In this document: in pieces, positions 44,051 to 53,834 of the stretch
How positions within the stretch are numbered: position 1 is the stretch's first letter
How the letters are laid out: every line of letters starts with the position of its first letter
Assembly (NCBI GenBank): GCA_022791635.1
Contig: JAAVZL010000039.1
Span: forward strand, 1-64,000
Reading direction: 5' to 3'
Origin: Lachnospiraceae bacterium
GTDB lineage: Bacteria; Bacillota; Clostridia; Lachnospirales; Lachnospiraceae
DNA: 64,000 bases
Made by a program: the position numbers and the translations under genes
The notes under the pieces: generated by a model
The model's database searches: none
The model's input: only the letters and a program-made list of their open reading frames with translations
Told to the model about the DNA's origin: nothing

Positions 44051-44097
44051 AAGGGGTTGGCGGAAAAGTCTGCTGCCTGATTTCCCGCCAACCCCTT
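44051..44097. repeat. Palindromic repeat, minimal form (copy 9)
   Basis: A 47-bp hairpin: AAGGGGTTGGCGG pairs with CCGCCAACCCCTT, with one extra base. The loop AAAAGTCTGCTGCCTGATTT keeps the TTTTCC/GCAGCAGA words from the outer part of full copies, but the conserved interior is absent. It lies 10 bp after the ABC permease stop. No T-run follows on the minus strand. Confidence 0.7.
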
Positions 44098-44107
44098 CAC
44101 AAAAACC

Positions 44108-46810
44108 TTACAAACTCTCCTCCCGAATACTATCGATAACATTCTCCCCCTTCATCCGGCCCCTAGTATACATCATCGTAGCAAACACCACCAAAAACAC
44201 ACTGCAAACCGCAATCAAAATACTGGAAACCGGCACATAAAATCCCGTATCCATACTCCGCTCCACCACCCGGTAAATCTCCCAGGTCACCAAAAGCGAC
44301 ACCGGAAGCCCATAAAGCAAAGCCTTACACCCATAAAGCACACATTCATAATGCAGCATCCGCCGAAGCCCCTTAGGTGTCATCCCCACAGAGCTAAGAA
44401 CCGCAAATTCCTTTCTACGTAATAACACCCCATTAGAAATCGTATTAAACACATTAGCCACCGCAATCAGCGAGATCAGCGCAATAAACCCATAAGCAAA
44501 CACATCCACCGTCACCAGCAGACTCCTATGAGTCTGACGGCTCTGCGCCTGATCGATCACAAAGAAATAGCTGTCATAATCCCCCTCCACAGACAATGCC
44601 TCCAGCCTCTCTGCCACCTCCGCATGATCCTTTGTCTGAATATAAACCTGCGTATTCGTAAGATAAGGATTCCCCTCTCCTATAAGCTGCGTAAACATAC
44701 TCTCCGAAAGGATCACGGAAAATCCGCCGCCCCACTCCCCATAGAGGTTCATAGGCGCATGATCCGCAAACGCACCCACCGTCACGGAAATCCCAGTCTG
44801 AAACGCCTCTCTGTCCGGTTCCTCCCCTGTTTCCCTCTCGGCCTCATAAAACGCCTCATAATCCGTCACCAGCATCTCAAGCTCATCCCCAGGAGCTTTC
44901 ATAATATCATAGAGCCGATAGCGCTGCTGCTCCGGCATATATCCCTTAAGCTGATTAAGAGCAACCGCCTTAGCCTTCGTCCCTGTATACTCCTCTGCAG
45001 GAAGCCCAAGCTCTTCCACATAAGCTTCGTATTCCTCATCCTCCATCACCAGGATACTGCAATCGTAAAGCACGATCTGCCCATCCTCCAGATAGCGGGG
45101 ACCCCATCCGTCCTCATCAGGCACATATTCCAGATCCAAAAGCTTCCTATAATCCTCTGTCAGAAGGTTGGGATCAAGAGCCAGATCCATATTGACGTTT
45201 GCTATGGAAATCATCCGGTCCACCCTTTCCATGCTCCGCACCAGCTCCCGTACCTTCTCGATCTCTCCTTCGCTCTCCTCCTCCATGTACAGACTGACAT
45301 CTATCTGCTCCTCACCGTTCACCACCGTAATGCTGCTCTTCACATAGGAGGAAAAGGAGCTTGCAGAGATGAAAAGCACAATACTGATAAACAAGGAAAA
45401 AATGGTGGTCCGATACTGCTTTTTGCTGCGGCTGAAATGCTTTCCGGCAATCATGCCCTCCAGCCCAAAGAACCGGTAGGAAAGCCTTCCCTTGCGGGCA
45501 ACCCTCTTTGGCACCTTAATATCCCCGGCCTGACGGATAGCCTCCATAGGCGACACCCTTGCCGCCCGCCAGGAAGGGATAAAAGCGGAAATCAGCACCG
45601 TAATAAGCGCCGTGATCGCAGCGATCGCCACCGCCGACCAGGAAACATGAAGGTGCATCGGTTCTATGGAATCATACAGGTAGAAAAAGGAGCTTCCCGT
45701 AAAATGCAGCGTAATCCCGCTTCCCGCAATCCCGCTTACTATACCAAGCGGGATCCCCACAGCGCTTACCAGCAGAGCCTCCCGCAGCACCATCCCCCGA
45801 AGCTGCCTCGGCGTAGCCCCCGTGGAGGCCAAAAGTCCAAACTGCTTCGTCCGATCACTGACAGAAATGGCAAAGGAATTGTGAGCCAGAGAAATCCCTC
45901 CCGTCATAATCAGAAGAATCAAAACGGCAGCCAGCCCATAGAGCATCCGCATAAAGGGACGGTTTCTGGAGGTGCCCTGATAGCGCAAAAGCTCTGAATT
46001 GTAGGTGGCATAGGTATCGCCGGCCATATGGTCTTCCGCCACGTCATACACATCCGAAGCCTTCCCGCACTTATAGAAGCAGGCAAACCGGCTGCCCTCC
46101 TCCGGCTCCCGATCCGCCGCCGTGATGGCGGCATAGGACACACTGTTGGAATCCAGAAATCTGGGTGTGTCTATGATTCCCACTATCTGGTAGGTGCGCA
46201 CCATCTGGGGGCTTAATTCCTCACCCACTCCGGTAGGCGTATCGCTTCCCTCCTCTGATGTCATAATCAGCGGATTATAGAGAAAAAGCTCCTCTGCCTC
46301 CTCTCCCTTCATTATGCGTTTTCCGATTTCCAGGGTCAGCGTGTCGCCAAGCTCTATGTCCGCCTTTCCGCTGGAAATAGCCATGGAGCTTACCGCCAGT
46401 TCCCCCTCATTCTGAGGCATCCGTCCCATACGCAGATACACAGGAAGCGTCTCTTTCGCCTTCTCGTCCATTCCCATAACAAACAGGTACGGGGCCCGCC
46501 GTTCCAAATAGCTGTCCTCTGTGGCACCCGGAAGCAGGGCATAGCCAAGCTCTTGGATGGCTGCGCTGTGCTCTACCCGGTCGTCCTCCTCTATTTCATG
46601 GATCTGATCCTGGGAGAGCTCATAGATATTTCCGTGCCAATCGCCCTTCTCGGCAATCACCGCTCGGATCATATAGCTTTGAAGACTGGAGATAAAGGTG
46701 GTGACGGCCGTCAGCATGGCCGTAGCCAGAACGATGCCGATGATGGTCACCAGAGTCCTGGTTTTATTCTTCTTCAAGGTCTTGATGGTCGTTTTCGTAA
46801 ATACATTCAT
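44108..46810 (-). CDS. ABC transporter permease, FtsX/MacB type with two FtsX domains
   Basis: Membrane protein of 900 aa. One membrane helix near the N terminus precedes a large outside domain. The first FtsX domain is at about 285-430, a second outside domain follows at about 480-750, and the second FtsX domain at about 765-890 (YGFIALISLIAVANVFNTISNGVLLRRKEFAVLSSVGMTPKGL). It works with the ATPase whose stop overlaps its start by 4 bp. Proteins of this layout in Firmicutes expel or sense peptide antibiotics, or handle lipoproteins. The two-component genes 1.4 kb upstream are plausible regulators. Confidence 0.9.
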   Translation of the reverse strand: MNVFTKTTIKTLKKNKTRTLVTIIGIVLATAMLTAVTTFISSLQSYMIRAVIAEKGDWHGNIYELSQDQIHEIEEDDRVEHSAAIQELGYALLPGATEDSYLERRAPYLFVMGMDEKAKETLPVYLRMGRMPQNEGELAVSSMAISSGKADIELGDTLTLEIGKRIMKGEEAEELFLYNPLIMTSEEGSDTPTGVGEELSPQMVRTYQIVGIIDTPRFLDSNSVSYAAITAADREPEEGSRFACFYKCGKASDVYDVAEDHMAGDTYATYNSELLRYQGTSRNRPFMRMLYGLAAVLILLIMTGGISLAHNSFAISVSDRTKQFGLLASTGATPRQLRGMVLREALLVSAVGIPLGIVSGIAGSGITLHFTGSSFFYLYDSIEPMHLHVSWSAVAIAAITALITVLISAFIPSWRAARVSPMEAIRQAGDIKVPKRVARKGRLSYRFFGLEGMIAGKHFSRSKKQYRTTIFSLFISIVLFISASSFSSYVKSSITVVNGEEQIDVSLYMEEESEGEIEKVRELVRSMERVDRMISIANVNMDLALDPNLLTEDYRKLLDLEYVPDEDGWGPRYLEDGQIVLYDCSILVMEDEEYEAYVEELGLPAEEYTGTKAKAVALNQLKGYMPEQQRYRLYDIMKAPGDELEMLVTDYEAFYEAERETGEEPDREAFQTGISVTVGAFADHAPMNLYGEWGGGFSVILSESMFTQLIGEGNPYLTNTQVYIQTKDHAEVAERLEALSVEGDYDSYFFVIDQAQSRQTHRSLLVTVDVFAYGFIALISLIAVANVFNTISNGVLLRRKEFAVLSSVGMTPKGLRRMLHYECVLYGCKALLYGLPVSLLVTWEIYRVVERSMDTGFYVPVSSILIAVCSVFLVVFATMMYTRGRMKGENVIDSIREESL

Positions 46811-47490
46811 CGGCGGATCACCTCGTCTCTGGCAATTTTCCCGTCCTCGATGGAGATAATTCGATCCGCCTGGAGTGCAAGGCTCTCGTCGTGAGTGATC
46901 ACGAGAAGGGTCTGCCCGTATTTCTGGTTGGAGAGCTTTAAAAGCTCCATGATCTCCTGGCTGTTTTTGGAGTCCAGGTTACCGGTGGGCTCGTCGGCCA
47001 GCACAATGGCCGGCGCGTTCATCAGGGCCCGGCCGATGGACACTCTCTGCTGCTGTCCGCCGGAGAGCTGATTGGGCAGGTGCTTTTTGCGGTCCTTTAA
47101 ATCTAATACCCGAAGAAGCTCCTGAAGGCGCTCCTCGTTGACCTCCCGGCCGTCCATCAGCACGGGCAGGGTCATGTTCTCCTCCACATCCAGCACAGGG
47201 ATGAGGTTATAAAACTGATAGATAAGACCAATTTCCCGGCGCCGGAAAATGGCAAGCTGCTCCTCATTTTGGCTGTAAATGTCTTTTCCGTCTAGGTATA
47301 CATGACCCGAGGTAGGGCGATCTACGCCTCCTAGGATGTGAAGCAGCGTGGATTTCCCGGAGCCGGAGGGTCCGATGATCGCCACAAACTCCCTTTGCTG
47401 CACCAAAAAGGACACGTCGTCCAGGGCTCTTACTTCATTTTCTCCTTTGCCATATACCTTGGAAAGGTGCTCAACCTTCAATAATTCCAT
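46807..47490 (-). CDS. ABC transporter ATP-binding protein (LolD/MacB-type)
   Basis: ATPase of 227 aa. Walker [10 protein letters not shown], the Q-loop, signature LSGGQQQRV and Walker [14 protein letters not shown] are all present, and the NLDS ending is typical of the MacB/LolD/BceA group. The ATG at 47490 follows AGGAGG by about 6 bases; reading further upstream only translates palindromic copy 10. It overlaps the permease gene by 4 bp. Confidence 0.95.
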   Translation of the reverse strand: MELLKVEHLSKVYGKGENEVRALDDVSFLVQQREFVAIIGPSGSGKSTLLHILGGVDRPTSGHVYLDGKDIYSQNEEQLAIFRRREIGLIYQFYNLIPVLDVEENMTLPVLMDGREVNEERLQELLRVLDLKDRKKHLPNQLSGGQQQRVSIGRALMNAPAIVLADEPTGNLDSKNSQEIMELLKLSNQKYGQTLLVITHDESLALQADRIISIEDGKIARDEVIRR

Positions 47491-47518
47491 AATGCTCCTC
47501 CTGTTTTGGTCTGTGGTG

Positions 47519-47570
47519 AGGGGTTGACACAAAATGGGAGAGCAGGCTTTTCCATTTTGCGTCAACCCCT
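47519..47570. repeat. Palindromic repeat, minimal form (copy 10)
   Basis: A 52-bp hairpin with arms AGGGGTTGACACAAAATGG and CCATTTTGCGTCAACCCCT, one mismatch. The loop GAGAGCAGGCTTTT keeps the AGCAGGCTTTTCC word of full copies. The interior half-sites are absent. It lies between the PilZ gene (83 bp after its stop) and the ATPase gene, and could end the two-component transcript. Confidence 0.7.
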
Positions 47571-47653
47571 TTCTAATTCGTTGTTTCTATTTGGAGTATA
47601 ATGGCCGGCCATGACATTTTGGTGACTGTGCCATGACAAATCTGTCACTTTTC

Positions 47654-48193
47654 TTATCCTCTCAGCTCGTAGCGAAGCCTTTCGATGCTTTCCATCAGTG
47701 TTTCCTCTTCTTTTTCCGTTAATTCAATCAGCCGGCAGCCATAGACAAAGCCGGCCGTCCCCCGTTCTTCAATCCGCACTATCTGACAGAAGAGATTCCA
47801 TTCCTCCTCCCCTGCAAGTAGTCTCACCTTTAAAAGGAGCTTATCTTCCTGGCAGCACTGGCATTTTGTTCCGATTCCTACGCCTCCGGCGCTTATGTTC
47901 ATCAGTCTTGCAGGTATTTCTCCTGCTCCGAATCGTTCCATAGGAACTACCAGGGCCTTGATATTTGTCTCCAGACGAAAAAAAGCTCTGTCATTTTTCA
48001 CTCTGACAAGCTTCAAATCTTCCCGGCGCCAGAAAAAATCATGCTCTGAGGCAATCTCTCCCTCTATGGGAGCCTCCTTTGCCTGACTGCTGCCGTAACC
48101 GCCTTTCTGGGTCAGGGCGCCTTTTCCTTCCTTTTCCTGCTCCGGAGCCTCTTCTCTTTCCCCGGCTTTTTCCAGTATCTCGCGAAATTTCAT
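47654..48193 (-). CDS. PilZ-domain protein, probable c-di-GMP receptor
   Basis: Protein of 179 aa. The N-terminal 60 residues are charged and probably disordered. A PilZ domain fills about 60-178, with the arginine region RAFFRLE and the second motif LMNISAGGVGIGT, where NxSxxG stands for the usual DxSxxG. Such domains bind cyclic di-GMP and alter motility, envelope or polysaccharide functions. The classical RxxxR is only partly kept, so binding needs testing. It follows the histidine kinase by 13 bp. Confidence 0.8.
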   Translation of the reverse strand: MKFREILEKAGEREEAPEQEKEGKGALTQKGGYGSSQAKEAPIEGEIASEHDFFWRREDLKLVRVKNDRAFFRLETNIKALVVPMERFGAGEIPARLMNISAGGVGIGTKCQCCQEDKLLLKVRLLAGEEEWNLFCQIVRIEERGTAGFVYGCRLIELTEKEEETLMESIERLRYELRG

Positions 48194-48206
48194 AAGGCTT
48201 CTCCCT

Positions 48207-49220
48207 TTACACCACTCCTTTATAAAAGCGTATGGTAAACCGCGCCCCGCCTCCTTCCCGGTTCTCGGCCTTTAGGGTTCCGTTCTGGGCACAGACTATC
48301 ATCCTTGCGAGAGCCAGGCCAATGCCTACACTGGAATCGGAGGCATTCTTTCCCTTGTAGAAGCGTTCAAAGAGATGGGGCAGATCCTCCGGATCGATAC
48401 CGGAGCCGTTATCCTCAATCTGAATCTCCGTGTACAGGTGGTTCTCCGATGCCTGCACCCGGATGGTTCCTCCCTGGCCTGTGTGCTCCATACAGTTTTT
48501 GAGGATATTGCCAAGAGCCTCTGCGCTCCAGGCTATGTCTCCCGCAAAGCACACCTGCTCTTTAAGCTCCAGAACCGCTTTTTGTTCCCGCAGCTCCATG
48601 GAGATCTCCAGAGGCTTTATGGCTCGCTCTACCAGCTCTCCTACGTCTACCTGCTCCTTTACAAACACGGCCGTTCCCGCATCAATCTTGGAGATCTTCA
48701 GAAGGGCGTCTACCAGCCAATCCACCCTTCCCAGAAGCTGACTTCCCTCATAGGCCAGACGCCGCTTCTCTCTTACGTCCCCCTCGGCTTGAAGCCGCGC
48801 AAACAAAAGCTGAAGGGAGGTGAGGGGTGTGCGGAGCTGGTGGGAAATATCCGCCAGGGAATCGCTCAGATAGCGCTTATCCCGAAGAAGGGTATCCGAC
48901 TGCTCCAGAAGGCGCAGCAAAAGCTTCTCCACCTCGTTGGCCAGGATGGCAAGCTCTCCTTCCTGATAGCTGGTAAAATTCAGATTCCGCTCTCCGTGGA
49001 GCATCCGATCCGTATCGGCCGCCAGATCTCTTAAGCGATCATAGCGTGTTTTCGTAAAGGCAAGCCACACAAGACTCATTCCCAGGCCGCAGAGGACTCC
49101 GAAGAGAGCGCTGTCTGGGCTCGCCGGAAAAAGAAAAAGCCCAAGCCCTCCCATCGCAAGGATTGCTCCCAGGGAGAGGAGGATCTGCCTTCTGATTTCC
49201 TGATTTCGAAAAAAAGTCAT
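48207..49220 (-). CDS. Sensor histidine kinase
   Basis: Membrane kinase of 337 aa. Two closely spaced membrane helices (about 13-31 and 38-56) leave almost no outside domain, the pattern of intramembrane-sensing kinases that detect antimicrobial peptides through an ABC transporter. A short HAMP-like linker precedes the phospho-acceptor His127 in ADISHQLRTPL. The ATPase domain has N-box NILKNCMEH, G1 DNGSGI and FERFYKG, with GIGLALARMI. It is the partner of the regulator 22 bp upstream. Confidence 0.93.
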   Translation of the reverse strand: MTFFRNQEIRRQILLSLGAILAMGGLGLFLFPASPDSALFGVLCGLGMSLVWLAFTKTRYDRLRDLAADTDRMLHGERNLNFTSYQEGELAILANEVEKLLLRLLEQSDTLLRDKRYLSDSLADISHQLRTPLTSLQLLFARLQAEGDVREKRRLAYEGSQLLGRVDWLVDALLKISKIDAGTAVFVKEQVDVGELVERAIKPLEISMELREQKAVLELKEQVCFAGDIAWSAEALGNILKNCMEHTGQGGTIRVQASENHLYTEIQIEDNGSGIDPEDLPHLFERFYKGKNASDSSVGIGLALARMIVCAQNGTLKAENREGGGARFTIRFYKGVV

Positions 49221-49242
49221 ACGAATTCTCCGTTCCTGTTCC

Positions 49243-49911
49243 TTAATCCAGCTTATATCCCATTCCTCGAATGGTACGGATGATCTGAGGGTTCTGTGGA
49301 TCGGTCTCTATCTTTTCCCGGAGGCGTTTGATATACACGGTAAGGGTATTGTCATTGACGAATTCTCCTGCCGCGTCCCAAATTTCCTCCAAAAGCTGGC
49401 CGCGGGTGAGGATCATACCCTTGTGGTTGAGGAAAAAGAGCAAAAGCCGATACTCCAGGGCAGAGAGAAAGCATTCCCGGCCTCCCTTTGTCACCAGAGC
49501 CCGGACGGTGTCCACCTTCAGGTCCGAAACTTCCAGCACTGCCTGGGTCTTTCCGCAGCGGCGCAGAACGCTTCGAATACGGGACACCAGCTCTCTGGGA
49601 CGAAAGGGCTTGCTGATGTAGTCCTCCGCCCCTAGCTCCAGTCCCGTTACCACGCTGTACTCATCTCCTGAGGCTGTCAGGAAAATCACGGGAAGATCGC
49701 CCTTTCCCTTGACGGCGGAGCAGACTGCGAAGCCGTTGCCGTCCTTTAGGGATACGTCCAGAAGAAGCAGGTCAAAGCTCTCCTCGTCCACAGCCCTTAA
49801 GGCCTCCTGCTGCCCGGAGGCTGTCCGAACCTGAAAGCCCTCGGCTCCAAGAACGGCGCTTAAATTTTCCACAATGTTTTTGTCGTCCTCCACCAGTAAG
49901 ATCCTTGTCAT
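49243..49911 (-). CDS. OmpR/PhoB-family response regulator
   Basis: DNA-binding regulator of 222 aa. The receiver domain has the acidic pocket EDD (8-10), phospho-acceptor Asp52 and the conserved Lys near 101. The winged-helix output domain includes EYRLLLFFLNHKG and NDNTLTVYIKRLREKI. The ATG at 49911 with GGAAGGGG upstream is the natural start; the long frame upstream runs into the next gene. Genes downstream are the kinase and a PilZ protein. Likely targets are the ABC exporter genes beyond the repeat, by analogy with BceRS-type systems. Confidence 0.94.
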   Translation of the reverse strand: MTRILLVEDDKNIVENLSAVLGAEGFQVRTASGQQEALRAVDEESFDLLLLDVSLKDGNGFAVCSAVKGKGDLPVIFLTASGDEYSVVTGLELGAEDYISKPFRPRELVSRIRSVLRRCGKTQAVLEVSDLKVDTVRALVTKGGRECFLSALEYRLLLFFLNHKGMILTRGQLLEEIWDAAGEFVNDNTLTVYIKRLREKIETDPQNPQIIRTIRGMGYKLD

Positions 49912-49967
49912 GGCTTCCCCTTCCTTTTTCCGCCCACGGCTGATGCTTTCACAGCCCCATTTATCTG

Positions 49968-51278
49968 TTACTCTGCTATGAGATACATGTCCTTTTCCCT
50001 CCAAAAAGATTGCTGATAAACTACCTGGTCGTTGTAGTGATCCACCACAACCATGGTCACCTCTCCCATTTCCGGTTCTCCCCACTTCCATGCCTCGTTT
50101 GGCTCCCGCTTGAGGAAAAGGCCGTTTTCCAGGACGTATCCCTCCTCCTGGACTCCTGAATCGCCCAGGCCGGAAACGGAAGAAACCCCTTCGTCATCTC
50201 GCAGGAAAAGAGTGTAGTCTCTTCCGGCAATCCAGTCAAAGAGCTCCTCTCCTCTTCTCACATAGCTTATGGAGTCATTGACGGCAGCCACTTGCTGCTC
50301 ATTAAGAGGCGCATCGGGGAAATCCTCCGGGTAGAGCTTACGGATTTCACTGCTAAAGCAAAGAGCCCCGTAATTGCTCAGATGATTTTCGTCCACAAAA
50401 CACTCCTTTTGATAGGTGGGAATCCAGTCCACGGTGATTCCGGGGTAGTCTTGCTTCAGTATCTCATAGTATTCATAAAACTGTGTCCTATATTCCTCTG
50501 TAAAGCTCACATTTTCCGGGTGGGGCAGCTTTACAAGCCGCACTTGAATTCCCTGATCTACGCACAGGCCGATGAGCCTTCGATAGTAATCCTCGAACAA
50601 TGGGTTTACATAAAATTCATCCAGCACTACTTTGTGGCCGCCGTCAAAGCCTTTGGCGTCTCTGGCTATGTACCGCCCTCCGTGAAGCTCGTCCAGGCGC
50701 TGCTCCTCCTTGTTGGTCTCATAGCGCTGATTGAAGCCTCCGTTTAAGAGGGACGCCATATATTTGTTGGGCAGGCGAAGTTCGTAGGAGAGGACATCCA
50801 TCCAATAGTGCTCCGTAAGAATCGAGTGCTCCCGGTAGACCTCGGCTGTCCTTATGATTTCCCGAATCTGCTCCCGTCGAAACCGATGGGTGTACATGGT
50901 CCTGGACCAAAAGCAGTCGTCCACCAGGAAATGGGCATCCTGAAAGCTGATGTAGCAGACCTTGGGCGCCGAATGGCTTGAAAGCCAGTCCTGCAGGATG
51001 TAATAATTCTCAACCGGCGTCATGCCTCCCAGGGACAGGTTGATGGTGGTCTCGGACAATATTTCCGGCATATAGGCGGCATTTGCAATGGAATCTCCCA
51101 GAATGATCGTGTCGTAATAGCGATCCTCTGGCGTGTTTGTCTTTTCCTTGTTCCAGAGATAATGGGGGATCTCCTCATCCATAAAGGCCATGGGGCTCAC
51201 CCAGATATAGATATAAATCACGAGCATGGGCAGCATCACCAGGGCGCCCTTTGCCAACAGTTTGATCACATTTTTCAT
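49968..51278 (-). CDS. SGNH-like membrane-anchored acyl-transfer partner (DltD/AlgJ-like)
   Basis: Protein of 436 aa with one N-terminal membrane helix (about 8-28) and an outside SGNH-type domain. The block I motif is LGDSIAN with Ser63, and the block V pair appears as VDENHLSNYGA. Such proteins finish O-acetyl or D-alanyl transfer onto surface polymers together with an MBOAT channel protein, which is encoded 32 bp upstream. An extra C-terminal beta-like region of about 90 residues is unassigned. The ribosome site before ATG 51278 is weak, suggesting coupling to the MBOAT gene. Confidence 0.8.
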   Translation of the reverse strand: MKNVIKLLAKGALVMLPMLVIYIYIWVSPMAFMDEEIPHYLWNKEKTNTPEDRYYDTIILGDSIANAAYMPEILSETTINLSLGGMTPVENYYILQDWLSSHSAPKVCYISFQDAHFLVDDCFWSRTMYTHRFRREQIREIIRTAEVYREHSILTEHYWMDVLSYELRLPNKYMASLLNGGFNQRYETNKEEQRLDELHGGRYIARDAKGFDGGHKVVLDEFYVNPLFEDYYRRLIGLCVDQGIQVRLVKLPHPENVSFTEEYRTQFYEYYEILKQDYPGITVDWIPTYQKECFVDENHLSNYGALCFSSEIRKLYPEDFPDAPLNEQQVAAVNDSISYVRRGEELFDWIAGRDYTLFLRDDEGVSSVSGLGDSGVQEEGYVLENGLFLKREPNEAWKWGEPEMGEVTMVVVDHYNDQVVYQQSFWREKDMYLIAE

Positions 51279-51310
51279 TGTTTTTATCCCAGATTCGTAC
51301 TGTTTTAAGG

Positions 51311-52774
51311 TTAAAATTGAAAGTAGATAAACTCCTGCCCCGAAATATCCAGGGAAAAGGTGATGAGAAGCACTGCGCTCCAGTACAGGGCGTAGCGGAA
51401 CACTGCATTCTGCCTGGAAAGCCGCTCCTGCACATTCCACCGAAGCTCCTTCATGACGCTGTGAATTGCCAGGGCTATAAGGGCCAGGGCCAGGATGGAT
51501 AGGTTGCGCTCGTCAAGTCCCAGCTCATAGACGCCTCCGTTCAGGAGAAGACCCGTATTGGACCAGTTGAAGGACTCCTTAAGAATCACAGCCGCACTGG
51601 AGAGGGTGTCGGCCCGAAAAAAGATCCAGGCAAGATCTACCAGGAAAAAGGTTTTCAGGCACTGAAGGCATCTAAAGGAAAAGGTCTCTGTGCGGATGCG
51701 AAGCCGTTGGATCCACCGGGAACAAACAGGCGTAAGAAGCTCCTCCGCGATCTGGTACAGCCCATGGAGAGCCCCCCAGAACACAAAGGTGAGATTAGCT
51801 CCGTGCCAGAGGCCGCTGACCAGAAAGGTAATCATAAGGTTGCGATATTTCTTTCCCTTCGTGCCCCTGCTTCCTCCCAGAGGGATATAAAGATAATCCC
51901 GAAGCCAGGAGCTTAAGGAAATGTGCCATCTTCTCCAGAACTCTCGGATGCTCACTGCAAAATAGGGCTGGGAAAAATTTTCCATCAGCTCATAGCCCAG
52001 GACCTTTGCGGCTCCCTTTGCAATCACCGAGTATCCCATAAAATCACCGTAAATCTGAACGGCGAAGAGGACATTGGCCAAAACCAGCTGGAAGCCGTGA
52101 TAGGAAGTATAATCTCCGTAAACCGTATTGACCAGGACGGCGCACCGGTCTGCGATCACCAGCTTCAGAAAGTATCCCCACAGCATCAGAAGCAGGCCCT
52201 CTCGCACCCGCTCATAGTCAAAGGATTTGGGCTCAGCCAGCTGCTTTAGGAGGTTCTTGGAGCGCTCGATGGGTCCGGCCACAAGCTGCGGGAAAAAGGA
52301 CACAAAGAGCGCGTAGCGAAAGAAATTTTTCTCCGCGTAAATGTCTCCCCGGTATACATCCATGGTATAGCTTAAGGCCTGGAAAATATAAAAGGAGATT
52401 CCCACCGGCAGAAGAATGTCAAAGACCGGAACCTGAAGCTCGATGTGAAGGGTCCGGGCCAGATCTCCCAAAAGTCCCAGAAGGAAATTGATATACTTGT
52501 AGTAAAAGAGAATGCCGATGTTCAGCACAAAGCTGCCGGCCACGATCCACTTTTTTAAGGCCAGTCTCCCCTCTGCCCGATGAAGCAGAATTCCGCTCAC
52601 ATAGGTAATCACCGTGGAGGTCAAAAGGAGAAGCGCATATTTGGCATTCCAGCACATATAAAAGTAATAGCTGGCCAAAAGAAGCCACAAATTCCTGATT
52701 TTTCGGGGTATGATAAAATAGATCAGTACCACAACAGGGAAAAAGAGTAAAAATCCCGCAGAATGAAAGAGCAT
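51311..52774 (-). CDS. MBOAT-family membrane O-acyltransferase
   Basis: Polytopic membrane enzyme of 487 aa of the AlgI/PatA/DltB group. The signature region SLSSWLRDYLYIPLGGSRG is followed by the essential His in VSGLWHGANLTFVFWGALHG. It carries acyl groups, usually acetyl, across the membrane for a cell-surface glycan. Its partner is the SGNH-like gene just downstream. The glycan is not identified and no polysaccharide synthesis genes lie in the window. Confidence 0.94.
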   Translation of the reverse strand: MLFHSAGFLLFFPVVVLIYFIIPRKIRNLWLLLASYYFYMCWNAKYALLLLTSTVITYVSGILLHRAEGRLALKKWIVAGSFVLNIGILFYYKYINFLLGLLGDLARTLHIELQVPVFDILLPVGISFYIFQALSYTMDVYRGDIYAEKNFFRYALFVSFFPQLVAGPIERSKNLLKQLAEPKSFDYERVREGLLLMLWGYFLKLVIADRCAVLVNTVYGDYTSYHGFQLVLANVLFAVQIYGDFMGYSVIAKGAAKVLGYELMENFSQPYFAVSIREFWRRWHISLSSWLRDYLYIPLGGSRGTKGKKYRNLMITFLVSGLWHGANLTFVFWGALHGLYQIAEELLTPVCSRWIQRLRIRTETFSFRCLQCLKTFFLVDLAWIFFRADTLSSAAVILKESFNWSNTGLLLNGGVYELGLDERNLSILALALIALAIHSVMKELRWNVQERLSRQNAVFRYALYWSAVLLITFSLDISGQEFIYFQF

Positions 52775-52889
52775 AATACCTCCTGCCTCATTTTGTGCGC
52801 CAAAGGCCTTCCGTAATCCATTGGCTTTTGCGCGTACAGGTTGTCTGTTTACAGTCTGTTTTTTATTTTACTCTTTCTCCCGCAAGGAT

Positions 52890-53819
52890 TCAAGTAGTTC
52901 CTGCTTTGAAAAATACAATCTCCTGCGAATCTATCAGACCGTCTCTTCCCGGATAATGGACTACATGAACCAGCTCTTCTTCTGTTTCCTCCCGGTTGTA
53001 AAGGCTCCGTTTCACAGCTCCTTCTACAGTCTCCTCCTCCACAATGATGTATGCAGTCTCTTCCGGAAGACGGACCTTTCGCATCTTGCCGGAAAGCTCT
53101 TTTGTCTCCAAGAGCCCGTTGTTTTCATCATACATCCGGACCTGCACTCGTTTCACCGGAATGCCCGCCTCCACAGAAACCGTGATACTTGTGGATCTCG
53201 TCTCCTTTTCTCCTCCAAACTCCTCCACCGTTTCCCAGTGGTAATTCTGGCTGTAGACTTCCCCCTCATCGTGCACGCCGTTCATCAAAACGCCGCCGGA
53301 ATCAAGAACCGCATAGTAGCTTCCGTCGCTTCTGCCGTATACAGGATACAGATAGACAGGCTCATTGAGACTTTGCATAACCAGGATAGTTCCGGAAATG
53401 GTATCCTCTCTCCCCGTATCCGTCACGGTCGTATTTGCCTCCACTCCGGTGAAGAATCCGTCGTTTACAAAATGGATCGTGGGGGGCTCTCCCTCCTCCA
53501 TAACACCCAGCACATGGCCCTCCACACCCTCAAAGGCAAAGGTATGCTCTTCCTTCCGGTAGACTCCCTCCACGATAAGCTCGGCAGTCAGAGCTTCCTC
53601 AAGCTCTCTTTTGCTTAAAAAGCTCCTTCCTTCCAAGCTTTGCTCCTTCACCTGCTGGGCTTCTTGCTCTCCCGTCACCGCCAAAATGCCGCAAAGCTGT
53701 TCCTCCTCTGCCATCTGAAGCTCCGGCCTGGCTAACGTACAGCCGCCAAACATGAAGCTTAGAGACAGCGCAAGAAATAATGGAAGCTTCCGACTCCGGT
53801 AAAGCTCTTTTCTTCTCAT
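52890..53819 (-). CDS. Putative lipoprotein of unknown function
   Basis: Secreted protein of about 309 aa. A basic start (MRRKELYRSRK) and hydrophobic run end in MFGGC, a plausible lipobox. The rest is rich in Glu and predicted beta strands, with no family recognised. The ATG at 53819 is preferred because GGAGG lies 11 bases upstream; two earlier ATGs overlap or crowd that site. It is transcribed after the XRE regulator gene. Confidence 0.7.
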   Translation of the reverse strand: MRRKELYRSRKLPLFLALSLSFMFGGCTLARPELQMAEEEQLCGILAVTGEQEAQQVKEQSLEGRSFLSKRELEEALTAELIVEGVYRKEEHTFAFEGVEGHVLGVMEEGEPPTIHFVNDGFFTGVEANTTVTDTGREDTISGTILVMQSLNEPVYLYPVYGRSDGSYYAVLDSGGVLMNGVHDEGEVYSQNYHWETVEEFGGEKETRSTSITVSVEAGIPVKRVQVRMYDENNGLLETKELSGKMRKVRLPEETAYIIVEEETVEGAVKRSLYNREETEEELVHVVHYPGRDGLIDSQEIVFFKAGTT

Positions 53820-53834
53820 TTGTTTCATACCCTC

